DNA from: a virus
Strand: one strand, 5' to 3'
Length of the DNA: 31,172 bases
Virus record (IMG/VR): IMGVR_UViG_3300011116_000563
Location: 1-31,172 of that record
Part shown: positions 22,797 to 29,083 of the stretch, one piece after another
Layout of the letters: the number at the start of each line of letters is the position of its first letter
Numbering within the stretch: position 1 is the first letter of the stretch
The notes under the pieces: generated by a model
Database searches by the model: none
What the model saw: the letters and a program-made list of their open reading frames with translations, nothing else
What the model was told of the DNA's origin: nothing
Position numbers and translations under genes: made by a program

Positions 22797-23099
22797 ATGA
22801 AAGTAGAATTGGATCAGGTTTACACAATGAAAATTGCCAACGGCGACGAACTGGTGGCAAAAATCACCGCAGAAGATGATGCAACATATACCATTAGCCG
22901 CCCACTGACCGTGGTTCCAGGCCGAGAAGGGATACAGATGATTTTTGCCTTGTTTACTGCAAATCCTGACAAATCCGTGACTATAAATAAATCACAAGTG
23001 AGCCTGATGGCTGTCAGCAGAGATGAAGTGCAGGACAGCTATGTGGAAGCCACAACTGGGATCAAACCAGTGAGAAACAGCAAAATTTTGATGGGATAA
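22797..23099 (+). CDS. Small conserved phage protein, beta-rich, Sm-like in appearance
   Basis: A 100-residue protein. ATG 22797, after AAGGA at 22787-22791, is the start; the longer frame from 22755 lies inside glutaredoxin. The first 50 residues (YTMKIANGDELVAKITAEDD, TYTISRPLTVVPG) look like a five-strand barrel of Sm/Hfq type, and the end EATTGIKPVRNSKILMG is a block I remember from conserved T4-like phage proteins. The function is unknown; the Sm resemblance is weak. An exact late box (22982-22989) for the tail-tip genes is buried inside it. Confidence 0.72.
   Translation: MKVELDQVYTMKIANGDELVAKITAEDDATYTISRPLTVVPGREGIQMIFALFTANPDKSVTINKSQVSLMAVSRDEVQDSYVEATTGIKPVRNSKILMG
22982..22989 (+). 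promoter_or_regulatory. Exact T4 late consensus TATAAATA inside a gene
   Basis: All eight bases match the T4 late -10 consensus. It lies 114 bases before the PAAR gene, which otherwise has no promoter and must switch from the early Grx unit to late virion expression. Confidence 0.55.
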
Positions 23100-23103
23100 C
23101 AAA

Positions 23104-23394
23104 ATGCCAGCAGTACAACGGGTAGGAGATCTAAACGCCGGTGGAGGTGTGGCTCTGGGCCCCGGTCACAACAATGTGTTGATCAACGGTCGTCCGGCCT
23201 TGTTACCTAACACACCATTTACTCCTCATAGTGGTTGTAATCCAAAATTTCCCATACACTGTGTCGGGGTAGTAGGTGTTTCAGGTGGATCAGCCTCGGT
23301 ACGTGCAAATGGTATACCTTTGGTGTTAACCGGAGACAACGATTCATGTCGACATGGGCGGTCTGGCGGTAGCCCCAACGTGCGAGCAAGATAA
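23104..23394 (+). CDS. PAAR-repeat tail tip protein
   Basis: A 96-residue protein of the PAAR family, the sharpened zinc-bearing cone at the tip of the contractile-tail spike (as gp5.4 in T4). It begins PAVQRVGDLNAGGG, has the central NVLINGRPALLP turn that gives the family its name, candidate zinc ligands in TPHSGCNPKFPIHC, and ends with the repeat-like VRANGIPLVLTGDNDSC. Its stop overlaps the next ATG (TAATG), and the two following genes may be tail-tip partners. Confidence 0.92.
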   Translation: MPAVQRVGDLNAGGGVALGPGHNNVLINGRPALLPNTPFTPHSGCNPKFPIHCVGVVGVSGGSASVRANGIPLVLTGDNDSCRHGRSGGSPNVRAR

Positions 23395-24368
23395 TGGCAG
23401 TTCTTGGCACCCTTAGTAGCGTTAATCTCATAGCCGGTGCCGGCATCCTGGGCAACGTGGGCGGAGTTCCTATCACGGCCAACTCAAGTGTTGCCAACAG
23501 CATCAGTGCCTATACTTCTCTTGCCATAGTTTCAAGATTTGCTGCTCTGGTGGCCACGGGCTATGTGCCACTAAACATCGTGGCTTCGACTTTTCCAGCT
23601 TTGACCAATAGCATACCCACGGCCTATCAATCAAACCTGGGTACAGCCACCTTGACCAGCACTGTGTCCACCGAAGTCAACAACTTGTTGGGCAACGGTG
23701 ACATTGGCAAGTTTGCACAGGTGTTGTCGGCCGCACAAGGGTACGTGAGTCAGACCAATCGCTTGATCAAGACCACGCTGAATGCCACAGATGCCAACAA
23801 TGTCACAGGATTTAACACGCAAGATAATCTCAGCACCGGGGGTCTCAGTGGTGTCAGCCAGGCCTTTGCGGCCTTGGGTGCGGATCTTGCACAGTTGGGT
23901 TTCTTGATAGACCTCAATAATCTCAACAATCTTGGCAGTCCTGCTGCACTGCTACGACAGATAGCGTTTATAGCAAGTACCACACCGGCCTTGAACACAG
24001 CCTTGTTAAACACAGGACTGCCAGCAGATCTAGTGGACGCACCAGACACCGCCGAATACACCGATCAACAACAACGTCTGATATATCAAGCAATGACCAA
24101 GATCACCGGTGAAGAACTGGCACAAATACTTAGACTGTTGCGTGTGACCACTCCGGGTATTACCACCATGGCTGACTTGTTGAATCCTGTAAAAATATTA
24201 CCCAGGAGTTACAATACCTTGACAGCTCCTACAGCCAACGGATTACGAGGCATCTATATCAACGAAGCAGGTGCCGTAAACAGTAGATTGGAAACTGAAC
24301 TACCAGCTAGTGTGCTGGCGCCGTTGACTGGAAACCCCCTGCAAAATCTGTCACCCCGACAACAATGA
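23394..24368 (+). CDS. Virion structural protein downstream of PAAR
   Basis: A 324-residue protein rich in Ala, Leu, Asn and Thr, with a hydrophobic N-terminus (MAVLGTLSSVNLIAGAGILG) and helical segments such as AAQGYVSQTNRLIK and AALLRQIAFIAST. I recall related proteins in T4-like cyanophages annotated only as structural. It is coupled to PAAR by TAATG and to the next gene by ATGA, which puts it in the baseplate/tail-tip unit. The hydrophobic start could be membrane-active on injection, which is inference; it is not a cleavable signal peptide. Confidence 0.72.
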   Translation: MAVLGTLSSVNLIAGAGILGNVGGVPITANSSVANSISAYTSLAIVSRFAALVATGYVPLNIVASTFPALTNSIPTAYQSNLGTATLTSTVSTEVNNLLGNGDIGKFAQVLSAAQGYVSQTNRLIKTTLNATDANNVTGFNTQDNLSTGGLSGVSQAFAALGADLAQLGFLIDLNNLNNLGSPAALLRQIAFIASTTPALNTALLNTGLPADLVDAPDTAEYTDQQQRLIYQAMTKITGEELAQILRLLRVTTPGITTMADLLNPVKILPRSYNTLTAPTANGLRGIYINEAGAVNSRLETELPASVLAPLTGNPLQNLSPRQQ

Positions 24369-25339
24369 CCACCTACAATCAACTGCGCAGAATTATCCCC
24401 CCGGATCAGGCCTTGGCCAACAAAGGTTTGCAGGCCGGACTTGAACAGGTCAAAAACATATTTGACACTGCGTTACCCACGCTGGCCGCAGCCACAGAAG
24501 GTCTAGAAAGCAACACAGACCTAAACAGTATAAATTCTCTTACATCACCCTTGCCGGCCAATGTCACAGTGTACTACACACAAACTTTAGCCACTGGATC
24601 GGGCCCCGACGGTTTGTTGTTGCTCACTGATGTAATAGGCAGCATCACTGGCTTCAACATCAGTGAACCTTTGGCCAGTACCACGGTCATACTCAACACT
24701 ATGACAAGTCAAGGTGATTTTGTTGCCTTGACCAATGGCACCACGGGAGTTTATACCGTGATGGAAACTACTGCAGCTGGAACCTATACTGTGGATAATG
24801 AAGGGACATTTGTCACAACCATACCCTTTGGATTACCCGGGGCCGGCACATATAGTGCAAACACTGCGGGCGAAAGTATTGGCAATGCTTTCAGTCAAGG
24901 ACTCAACCCAGCCATGGTCAGCACTGTTAACAGTATTGTCAGCGCCAATCCTACGCAGGTATCCGAGACCACGGCCTCGTTCAATGTAATCTGCAATCAG
25001 TTGTTGACCGAAAAGATAAATTTGGCACGTGCCGACATACAGTTTGCCAATCTAATACCAAACAATATTCCTTGGAGCTTGGTCTATAATCTGGCCAGCG
25101 ATGGTCTGGACATAGTAGAAGGTGGCACAGCTTATGTGTTACAGAGCGTGGCCAACACAGCCACCCAGGGCGGACAAGCCATAATCAGCACCATGCGTGA
25201 AGCTAGAAATCAGGTAAGATTGAACGAAGCAGGCATGCAGACCGATATCACCATCAGCGATCAATATCCCGAACCCGAAGCCGATCTTGGCACCACGCAA
25301 TACACAGTTGCCCAAGCGGTCAACCAAAAAATCATATAA
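24365..25339 (+). CDS. Virion structural protein, tail-tip unit
   Basis: A 324-residue protein, by chance the same length as its upstream neighbour but not visibly similar. The N-terminal 60 residues are helical (LANKGLQAGLEQVKNIFD); a middle Thr/Gly-rich beta region (TVILNTMTSQGDFVALTN, GVYTVMETTAAGTYTV) follows, and the C-terminus is helical and polar. It is the last gene of the PAAR unit, followed by 88 bases holding a new late promoter. I recognise it only as a likely T4-like virion protein. Confidence 0.7.
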   Translation: MTTYNQLRRIIPPDQALANKGLQAGLEQVKNIFDTALPTLAAATEGLESNTDLNSINSLTSPLPANVTVYYTQTLATGSGPDGLLLLTDVIGSITGFNISEPLASTTVILNTMTSQGDFVALTNGTTGVYTVMETTAAGTYTVDNEGTFVTTIPFGLPGAGTYSANTAGESIGNAFSQGLNPAMVSTVNSIVSANPTQVSETTASFNVICNQLLTEKINLARADIQFANLIPNNIPWSLVYNLASDGLDIVEGGTAYVLQSVANTATQGGQAIISTMREARNQVRLNEAGMQTDITISDQYPEPEADLGTTQYTVAQAVNQKII

Positions 25340-25375
25340 TTTGCCAAAAAAGTCAACGCAGACCTGTGTCAAAGC

Positions 25376-25407
25376 GTTAAATATATAACACAGGATACCA
25401 CTGTGTT
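25376..25407 (+). promoter_or_regulatory. Late promoter plus 5'-leader hairpin
   Basis: GTTAAATA (25376-25383) is followed at the expected start of transcription by AACACAG (25387-25393), a 7-base loop and CTGTGTT (25401-25407), a perfect 7-bp hairpin at the 5' end of the RNA. AAAGGA at 25415-25420 then precedes ATG 25428. Confidence 0.6.
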
Positions 25408-25427
25408 TTAACCTAAAGGAAATTTAA

Positions 25428-25613
25428 ATGAAAGCATTATTCGCAATCGTAGCATCCGTATTCGCACTTTCCGCAATGGCTCAAACAGCTCCTGCCAAGA
25501 AAGAAGAAGCAAAGCCAGCCGCTGCTGCTCCTGCTAAGAAAGAAGAAGCCAAAAAGGCTGACGCCAAAAGCGACGCCAAGGCTGCTCCTGCCAAGGACGC
25601 TGCAAAGAAGTAA
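25428..25613 (+). CDS. Small secreted Lys/Ala/Pro-rich protein
   Basis: A 61-residue protein. Residues 1-18 are a textbook Sec signal peptide (MKALFAIVASVFALSAMA, cleavage after AMA). The mature 43 residues are built from Ala, Lys, Pro, Glu and Asp in near repeats (APAKKEEAKPA, APAKKEEAKKA), with no hydrophobic core, so they are probably disordered. Similar peptides are common in Betaproteobacteria; in a phage, a periplasmic polycation made late could help neutralise or disrupt the envelope, which is inference. It has a strong late promoter, leader hairpin and Shine-Dalgarno. Confidence 0.85.
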   Translation: MKALFAIVASVFALSAMAQTAPAKKEEAKPAAAAPAKKEEAKKADAKSDAKAAPAKDAAKK

Positions 25614-25614
25614 T

Positions 25615-25791
25615 TTAGCCTTTGAGGACGATGATGTCCAATACTACGATGAGACCTGCGGGTTTCATGTTGGATATCGTCGCCCAGAACTGGAACCAGT
25701 CAAAGATTCTGAACTTTCAGATGAAATACGACTAAGATTGTTGATAGCCCGAATCCGGGCCATGCAACGATACCAGGAAGTCTGGGGATGA
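25615..25791 (+). pseudogene. Small conserved ORF without a start codon
   Basis: A protein-like frame of 58 codons (ending TGA 25789) reads LAFEDDDVQYYDETCGFHVG then YRRPELEPVKDSELSDEIRL and LLIARIRAMQRYQEVWG, a pattern I associate with a small conserved T4-like phage protein. No ATG, GTG or TTG opens this frame before its C-terminal part, and upstream it runs in frame through the secreted-peptide gene to a TAG at 25450. Either it lost its start (the TTA at 25615 is where an ATG would be expected), or it is reached by a +1 shift. An overlapping ATG at 25631 opens only a 34-residue shadow frame. Confidence 0.55.
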
Positions 25792-25793
25792 AC

Positions 25794-25818
25794 AAGCCCA
25801 CATTTTTGTGGGCTTTTT
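25794..25818 (+). terminator. Rho-independent terminator
   Basis: AAGCCCACA (25794-25802), TTTT loop, TGTGGGCTT (25807-25815): a perfect 9-bp stem followed by T residues to 25818. Confidence 0.93.
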
Positions 25819-25824
25819 CTTGGC

Positions 25825-25832
25825 TATAAATA
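25825..25832 (+). promoter_or_regulatory. Exact T4 late promoter TATAAATA
   Basis: All eight bases match the consensus; the box directly follows a terminator and ends 5 bases before ATG 25838, so the mRNA should be leaderless. Confidence 0.85.
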
Positions 25833-25837
25833 TTTCC

Positions 25838-26029
25838 ATGATAGAATGGATCCTGATCGTGCATTTATCCGTGACCAGTTCAGAGTTTGAGGTCTGGGGA
25901 GGATATCAAAATCACACCCAATGTTTGGCCACCATGGACAGATTGCATGCCAGATATCAACAAAAGAAACAACAAATCCGTACTCGTTGCCAGCCAGTGA
26001 TGGCCGTGCAGTTGGAGCCCAGGAAATAA
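25838..26029 (+). CDS. Small protein with N-terminal hydrophobic segment
   Basis: A 63-residue protein. ATG 25838 is chosen because the late box ends just before it; a longer frame from 25808 would start inside the terminator. The hydrophobic N-terminus (MIEWILIVHLSVTSS) could be a signal or membrane anchor; the rest is polar, with two cysteines (TQCLATMDRL, RTRCQPVM) that might form a disulfide outside the cytoplasm. Similar small late proteins occur in T4-like phages; the function is unknown, with lysis or superinfection control possible guesses. Confidence 0.72.
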   Translation: MIEWILIVHLSVTSSEFEVWGGYQNHTQCLATMDRLHARYQQKKQQIRTRCQPVMAVQLEPRK

Positions 26030-26030
26030 A

Positions 26031-26048
26031 GGTTAGTGCTCACTAACT
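26031..26048. repeat. Palindrome copy 1 (GTTAGTG-CT-CACTAAC)
   Basis: Arms at 26032-26038 and 26041-26047. It is nearly identical to 26303-26320 and ends 8 bases before the -35 box of the next promoter, which suggests an operator. No T-tract follows, so it is not a terminator. Confidence 0.7.
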
Positions 26049-26055
26049 TTAGCGG

Positions 26056-26084
26056 TTGACCAAAAACTCGCCTTTTCGTATAAT
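26056..26084 (+). promoter_or_regulatory. Strong sigma70-type early promoter
   Basis: TTGACC (26056-26061), 17 bases, TATAAT (26079-26084). It is the first of three promoters sharing TTGACCA-N16-TATAAT. Confidence 0.88.
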
Positions 26085-26115
26085 AGCAGTATAGTTAATC
26101 AAAAGGAGCCACAGT

Positions 26116-26271
26116 ATGTCCAAGAAACATTTCGAACTACTCGCCAAATACATCAACTCAATCATGGATCCACATTCCAGATTACAGGCCGCGATTGCAG
26201 TAGCGTCGGCCTGAAAAGAAGCAAATCAGAGATTCGATCAGGACCGTTTTTTCTCGGCCTGCAACATATAG
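26116..26271 (+). pseudogene. Small conserved gene with in-frame TGA
   Basis: From ATG 26116 (AAGGAG at 26103-26108) the frame codes 32 residues, MSKKHFELLAKYINSIMDPH then SRLQAAIAVASA, hits TGA at 26212-26214, and then continues in the same frame for 18 more residues, KEANQRFDQDRFFSACNI, to TAG 26269. The part after the TGA (NxRFDxxRFxxAC) matches, as I remember it, the C-terminus of a small protein family whose N-terminus is MSKKHFxxLA. The TGA therefore interrupts one gene. It could be a nonsense mutation, a readthrough site, or a shortened but functional protein. The gene has its own strong promoter. Confidence 0.65.
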
Positions 26272-26302
26272 TCATATCTCCGACTCGGCGGCAACCAGGG
26301 TA

Positions 26303-26320
26303 GGTTAGTGTTCACTAACC
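26303..26320. repeat. Palindrome copy 2 (GGTTAGTG-TT-CACTAACC)
   Basis: Perfect 8-base arms with a 2-base centre, identical to copy 1 at 16 of 18 positions. It stands 26 bases before the -35 box of the next promoter, in the gap between the interrupted gene and the 88-residue gene. Confidence 0.75.
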
Positions 26321-26346
26321 AATAAATCCTAAGTCCGGGACAATGG

Positions 26347-26375
26347 TTGACCAATAATGACAAATCGGTTATAAT
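26347..26375 (+). promoter_or_regulatory. Strong sigma70-type early promoter
   Basis: TTGACC (26347-26352), 17 bases, TATAAT (26370-26375), followed by TATAGTTA as at the previous promoter and AGGAG before ATG 26405. Confidence 0.88.
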
Positions 26376-26404
26376 TTATGTATAGTTAGAAATTAGGAGC
26401 AAAT

Positions 26405-26671
26405 ATGTATATAGGAATGTTAGAACCCACAGAACAAGAAAAAATCGTCCAGGCCTTGCGTGGCGAACAGTTTGATCGCAAACTTCACGGTGCCTTGTTT
26501 GACCGTGGCAGTGCAGATAGTTATTATGGTCGTCCGAGAGACCCGCACTGGTGGCCCGAAGGCACTGGTCATGGTCAGAAGGTTACCGACCTCAATGAAG
26601 CTGAAATTGAGGAGTATTTGGCCGGTTACGACTGGAACGAGCAGTATGGTGACAAAAAGTCGTGGGATTGA
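26405..26671 (+). CDS. Small conserved early phage protein
   Basis: An 88-residue protein. The core HGALFDRGSADSYYGRPRDP then HWWPEGTGHG and AGYDWNEQYGDKKSWD is a pattern I recognise from small conserved genes of T4-like marine phages and of some bacteria; function unknown. It is acidic and aromatic-rich, without cysteines or membrane segments. It is served by its own early promoter with an upstream palindrome, so it is probably a host-takeover protein, an inference from position. Confidence 0.78.
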   Translation: MYIGMLEPTEQEKIVQALRGEQFDRKLHGALFDRGSADSYYGRPRDPHWWPEGTGHGQKVTDLNEAEIEEYLAGYDWNEQYGDKKSWD

Positions 26672-26696
26672 CCAGAAAAGGCCCATTTGTTATAAT
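26668..26696 (+). promoter_or_regulatory. Strong sigma70-type early promoter
   Basis: TTGACC (26668-26673), 17 bases, TATAAT (26691-26696). The -35 overlaps the stop of the previous gene; AAAGGAG at 26713-26719 precedes ATG 26726. No palindrome accompanies this copy. Confidence 0.88.
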
Positions 26697-26725
26697 AGTA
26701 TTATAAACAATAAAGGAGCGACGCA

Positions 26726-27037
26726 ATGGCACACAGCGATTTTGCAGATTTATCAGTAGAAGACTTGCAGAGCTATTACAGTGATTTCCACAAGGATTTC
26801 CACGGTTGGCGTCCACGTGGTGCCACACCTGAGCAGTGGCGTGATCGTGAGTACTTGGTAGCCCAGATCAACGGTATCCATGACGCATTGGATGCCATGA
26901 AGAAGACCGAATCGGGCCGTGCAGAATTACGTCGGGCCGGTTGGGTGATCGACGATGAACCCGAAGTCGTCGATCCACGAGAATACGCTGAATGGTCAGC
27001 TGACCTGGATGCACAAGCCTATGGGGAGATGGTGTAA
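26726..27037 (+). CDS. Small conserved early phage protein
   Basis: A 103-residue acidic protein: a helical N-terminus (FADLSVEDLQSYYSDFHKDF), then HGWRPRGATPEQWRDREYLV, a pattern I recall from T4-like phage small genes, then a helical middle (AQINGIHDALDAMKK) and an acidic tail. No known function. It begins the early unit that runs through two small genes and a further ORF to the DNA ligase, each joined by stop/start overlap or near-contact. Confidence 0.8.
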   Translation: MAHSDFADLSVEDLQSYYSDFHKDFHGWRPRGATPEQWRDREYLVAQINGIHDALDAMKKTESGRAELRRAGWVIDDEPEVVDPREYAEWSADLDAQAYGEMV

Positions 27038-27189
27038 TGGGATTCTACAAAGACATCGAAATAGAAATCATGCAATGGCAGGCCCGTGGTCGCTCCCAGG
27101 ATGAAACTTATATCTATTTCAAAGACTATGTGACCCAGGAAGATGTGGCTCGTATCTTTGCCAGAGACTGTGATGAGGAGACTGTGTAA
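27037..27189 (+). CDS. Very small early protein (50 residues)
   Basis: Opens by TAATG overlap and closes by TAATG overlap with the next gene. The sequence MGFYKDIEIEIMQWQARGRS then QDETYIYFKDYV and ARDCDEETV is acidic, with a helix rich in Gln and aromatics. It is unrecognised apart from its general likeness to T4 early small proteins. GGGGAGA at 27023-27029 provides the ribosome-binding site. Confidence 0.7.
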   Translation: MGFYKDIEIEIMQWQARGRSQDETYIYFKDYVTQEDVARIFARDCDEETV

Positions 27190-27404
27190 TGTTTGACGAA
27201 TATGAAGAACAACCAAGTGCCAATCGCAAACGCCAGATCATGGGAAATATTAAAATGACCTTGACTCGTGACCAGATCATGACCTTTGTGGGCGGCCTGC
27301 ATGAAACACAGATGGAACTGATTGAAGCCGTGGTATCAAGTCGTGAGCGTCAAGGCTTTCCTGAAGCCACAGCCGCAATCAAGCGGATCATGGAGATGAG
27401 ATGA
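27189..27404 (+). CDS. Small early protein
   Basis: A 71-residue protein, starting MFDEYEEQPSANRKRQIMGN, then helical (MTLTRDQIMTFVGGLHETQM, AATAAIKRIMEMR). TAATG-coupled to the gene before it; GAGGAG at 27176-27181 serves as ribosome-binding site. ATG 27255 (MTLTRDQ) is a possible internal start, but the upstream start fits the overlap. Function unknown. Confidence 0.7.
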   Translation: MFDEYEEQPSANRKRQIMGNIKMTLTRDQIMTFVGGLHETQMELIEAVVSSRERQGFPEATAAIKRIMEMR

Positions 27405-27405
27405 A

Positions 27406-27576
27406 ATGAAACGATCTGATACTCCATTTCAAATTTGGTTGCAACGTATCTATATGGATCACAAAGACGAAGCCAACGCTTACGGCTTTCCTACCTGTGA
27501 TTCTGCTACCTATTTTCGCATGTACAAGTATTGGTTAAAGCGCGAGTATAAACACCAACTGGAGCAGAGTAAATAA
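27406..27576 (+). CDS. Small early protein (56 residues)
   Basis: ATG 27406 follows the previous stop (TGA 27402-27404) by one base; the stop TAA overlaps the ligase ATG. The sequence is MKRSDTPFQIWLQRIYMDHK then DEANAYGFPTCDSATYFRMY and KYWLKREYKHQLEQSK, basic and aromatic-rich. No family recognised; the codon pattern and double coupling support a real gene. Confidence 0.65.
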   Translation: MKRSDTPFQIWLQRIYMDHKDEANAYGFPTCDSATYFRMYKYWLKREYKHQLEQSK

Positions 27577-28940
27577 TGTTAGACATGCAAGATGTCAAAT
27601 TCCAAGGATTAAAATTGGCCGCAGACTGGATCCGCGATCTCGAAAGCTCAGACAGCAGAATACACAAAGAGAAGGTAATTGAAAAAGCACTCATGGCCGC
27701 CAAGCTGGGCAGTGCCAATGCTCAATGTTTCTTGTTCAACTGCTATGAAGCCTACAACCCCTTCCATGTGTTTGGTGTGCGTCAGGTTGCAGAGACCGAA
27801 GGATTAACAGACAGGCCTAACCCTTGGCCGGCTTTTTGGGGCCTGTTGGAAAGTTTGCGGACCCGAAGTGTCACAGGGCATGATGCCAGAGATGCCATTA
27901 TATCCATGAGCGAGCAGTTTGACTCAGAAGAGTGGAATGGTCTATGCCGCCGAGTCATTATCAAAGACCTGCGCTGTGGCATCAGCGAAAAAACCTTGAA
28001 CAAGATTCTTGGCAAGACCGAATGGAAAATACCAGTGTTCACCTGCCAGTTGGCCACAGACAGCAATGATCACGCCAACAAGATGAAGGGCACTAAACGT
28101 ATCGAGTGCAAGCTGGATGGTGTGCGTGTGCTGGCCCTGTGTACCAAGAACCGCGTGACCTTGTACAGTCGCAACGGCAAGATCTTTGAAAACTTTCCTG
28201 ACATACAAGAACAACTGAACCGAATCAAGCATCGCATCAGTCTTGAAACCAAAGGACCATTTGTTCTAGATGGCGAGATCGTGGGCGAAAGTTTCCAGGC
28301 CTTGATGAAACAGGCACAACGCAAGAGTGATGTGAAGACCAAGGACATGACTTATTATGTGTTTGATGTGATTCCTTTGGCAGATTTTGAGCGTGGATAC
28401 TGGAATGCCCAACAACACAAGCGAACCTTGATGTTGGAGATCAACAAACAAGAGATCGAAGCTGAACCAAATCTTAGACTCATGCCGGGCATGGATGTGG
28501 ATCTCGGCACCGCAGAAGGACAAGATGTCATGCGCAGGTTTGCCGAAGATGCTGTGGCCCAAGGCTTTGAAGGCATCATGATCAAAGACGTAGATGCACC
28601 CTACGAATGCAAACGAAGCAGTTTCTGGATGAAATGGAAACCTGTGATGACCGTGGACTTAAATATTGTAGGATTTGAAGAAGGCACAGGTCGCAATCAA
28701 GGTAGATTGGGTGCTATAATATGCGAAGGAGTAGACAATGATCGTAATATTCGTGTTAATGTGGGCAGTGGCCTTTCCGATGCTGATCGTGATGAATATT
28801 GGCATTCCCGAGATGACCTACTTGGCCGAGTGGTTGAGGTTGCGGCAGACGCTGTTACCCAAAACCAAGACGGCAGTTACAGCCTGAGATTCCCCCGCTT
28901 TGTGCGATTCCGTGGATTTGAACAAGGAGAGAAACTGTAA
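27576..28940 (+). CDS. ATP-dependent DNA ligase, T4 gp30-like
   Basis: A 454-residue protein that seals nicks between Okazaki fragments. Residues 1-160 form the helical N-terminal domain seen in T4 gp30 (CYEAYNPFHVFGVRQ, LRCGISEKTLNKIL). The nucleotidyltransferase core has motif I K179-LDG (IECKLDGVRV), motif III FVLDGEIV (E234), motif IV GFEGIMIKD (331-338) and motif V FWMKWKP; the rest is the OB-fold. All catalytic motifs are intact. It is the largest gene of the early unit and is coupled to small genes on both sides. Confidence 0.95.
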   Translation: MLDMQDVKFQGLKLAADWIRDLESSDSRIHKEKVIEKALMAAKLGSANAQCFLFNCYEAYNPFHVFGVRQVAETEGLTDRPNPWPAFWGLLESLRTRSVTGHDARDAIISMSEQFDSEEWNGLCRRVIIKDLRCGISEKTLNKILGKTEWKIPVFTCQLATDSNDHANKMKGTKRIECKLDGVRVLALCTKNRVTLYSRNGKIFENFPDIQEQLNRIKHRISLETKGPFVLDGEIVGESFQALMKQAQRKSDVKTKDMTYYVFDVIPLADFERGYWNAQQHKRTLMLEINKQEIEAEPNLRLMPGMDVDLGTAEGQDVMRRFAEDAVAQGFEGIMIKDVDAPYECKRSSFWMKWKPVMTVDLNIVGFEEGTGRNQGRLGAIICEGVDNDRNIRVNVGSGLSDADRDEYWHSRDDLLGRVVEVAADAVTQNQDGSYSLRFPRFVRFRGFEQGEKL

Positions 28941-29083
28941 TGTTTGATCAATATGTGAAACTGTTTCACCTTGACTGGATTGAGCCTTGGATGGTTGAAG
29001 CCTTGGCTATTATGTTCGGTGCTTTGATGGTGGCCTTTATAATTTGCAAGGCCAACGATTGTTTTTTTAATAGGGATCAATAA
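28940..29083 (+). CDS. Small membrane protein (47 residues)
   Basis: Joined by TAATG to the ligase. The sequence has one clear transmembrane helix (VEALAIMFGALMVAFIICKA) after an amphipathic N-terminus (MFDQYVKLFHLDWIEPW), and a short tail with a cysteine. Unrecognised; an early single-span membrane protein could act in superinfection exclusion or on host membrane proteins, which is only a guess. Confidence 0.65.
   Translation: MFDQYVKLFHLDWIEPWMVEALAIMFGALMVAFIICKANDCFFNRDQ

Noticed and set aside
23394-25339. The two neighbouring 324-residue proteins as a gene duplication
   Set aside because: Equal length only; N-termini, composition and motifs do not align by eye.
26212-26271. UGA read as selenocysteine
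   Set aside because: The possible stem after the TGA has a large unpaired loop and a weak base, and no selenocysteine machinery is in the window. Mutation or readthrough is simpler, so only the interruption is reported.
26031-26320. GTTAGTG/CACTAAC palindromes as terminators
   Set aside because: The loop would be too small for the full stem and no T-tract follows either copy.
28715-28720. TATAAT inside the ligase gene as a promoter
   Set aside because: No acceptable -35 hexamer at 16-18 bases and no gene start within 200 bases.
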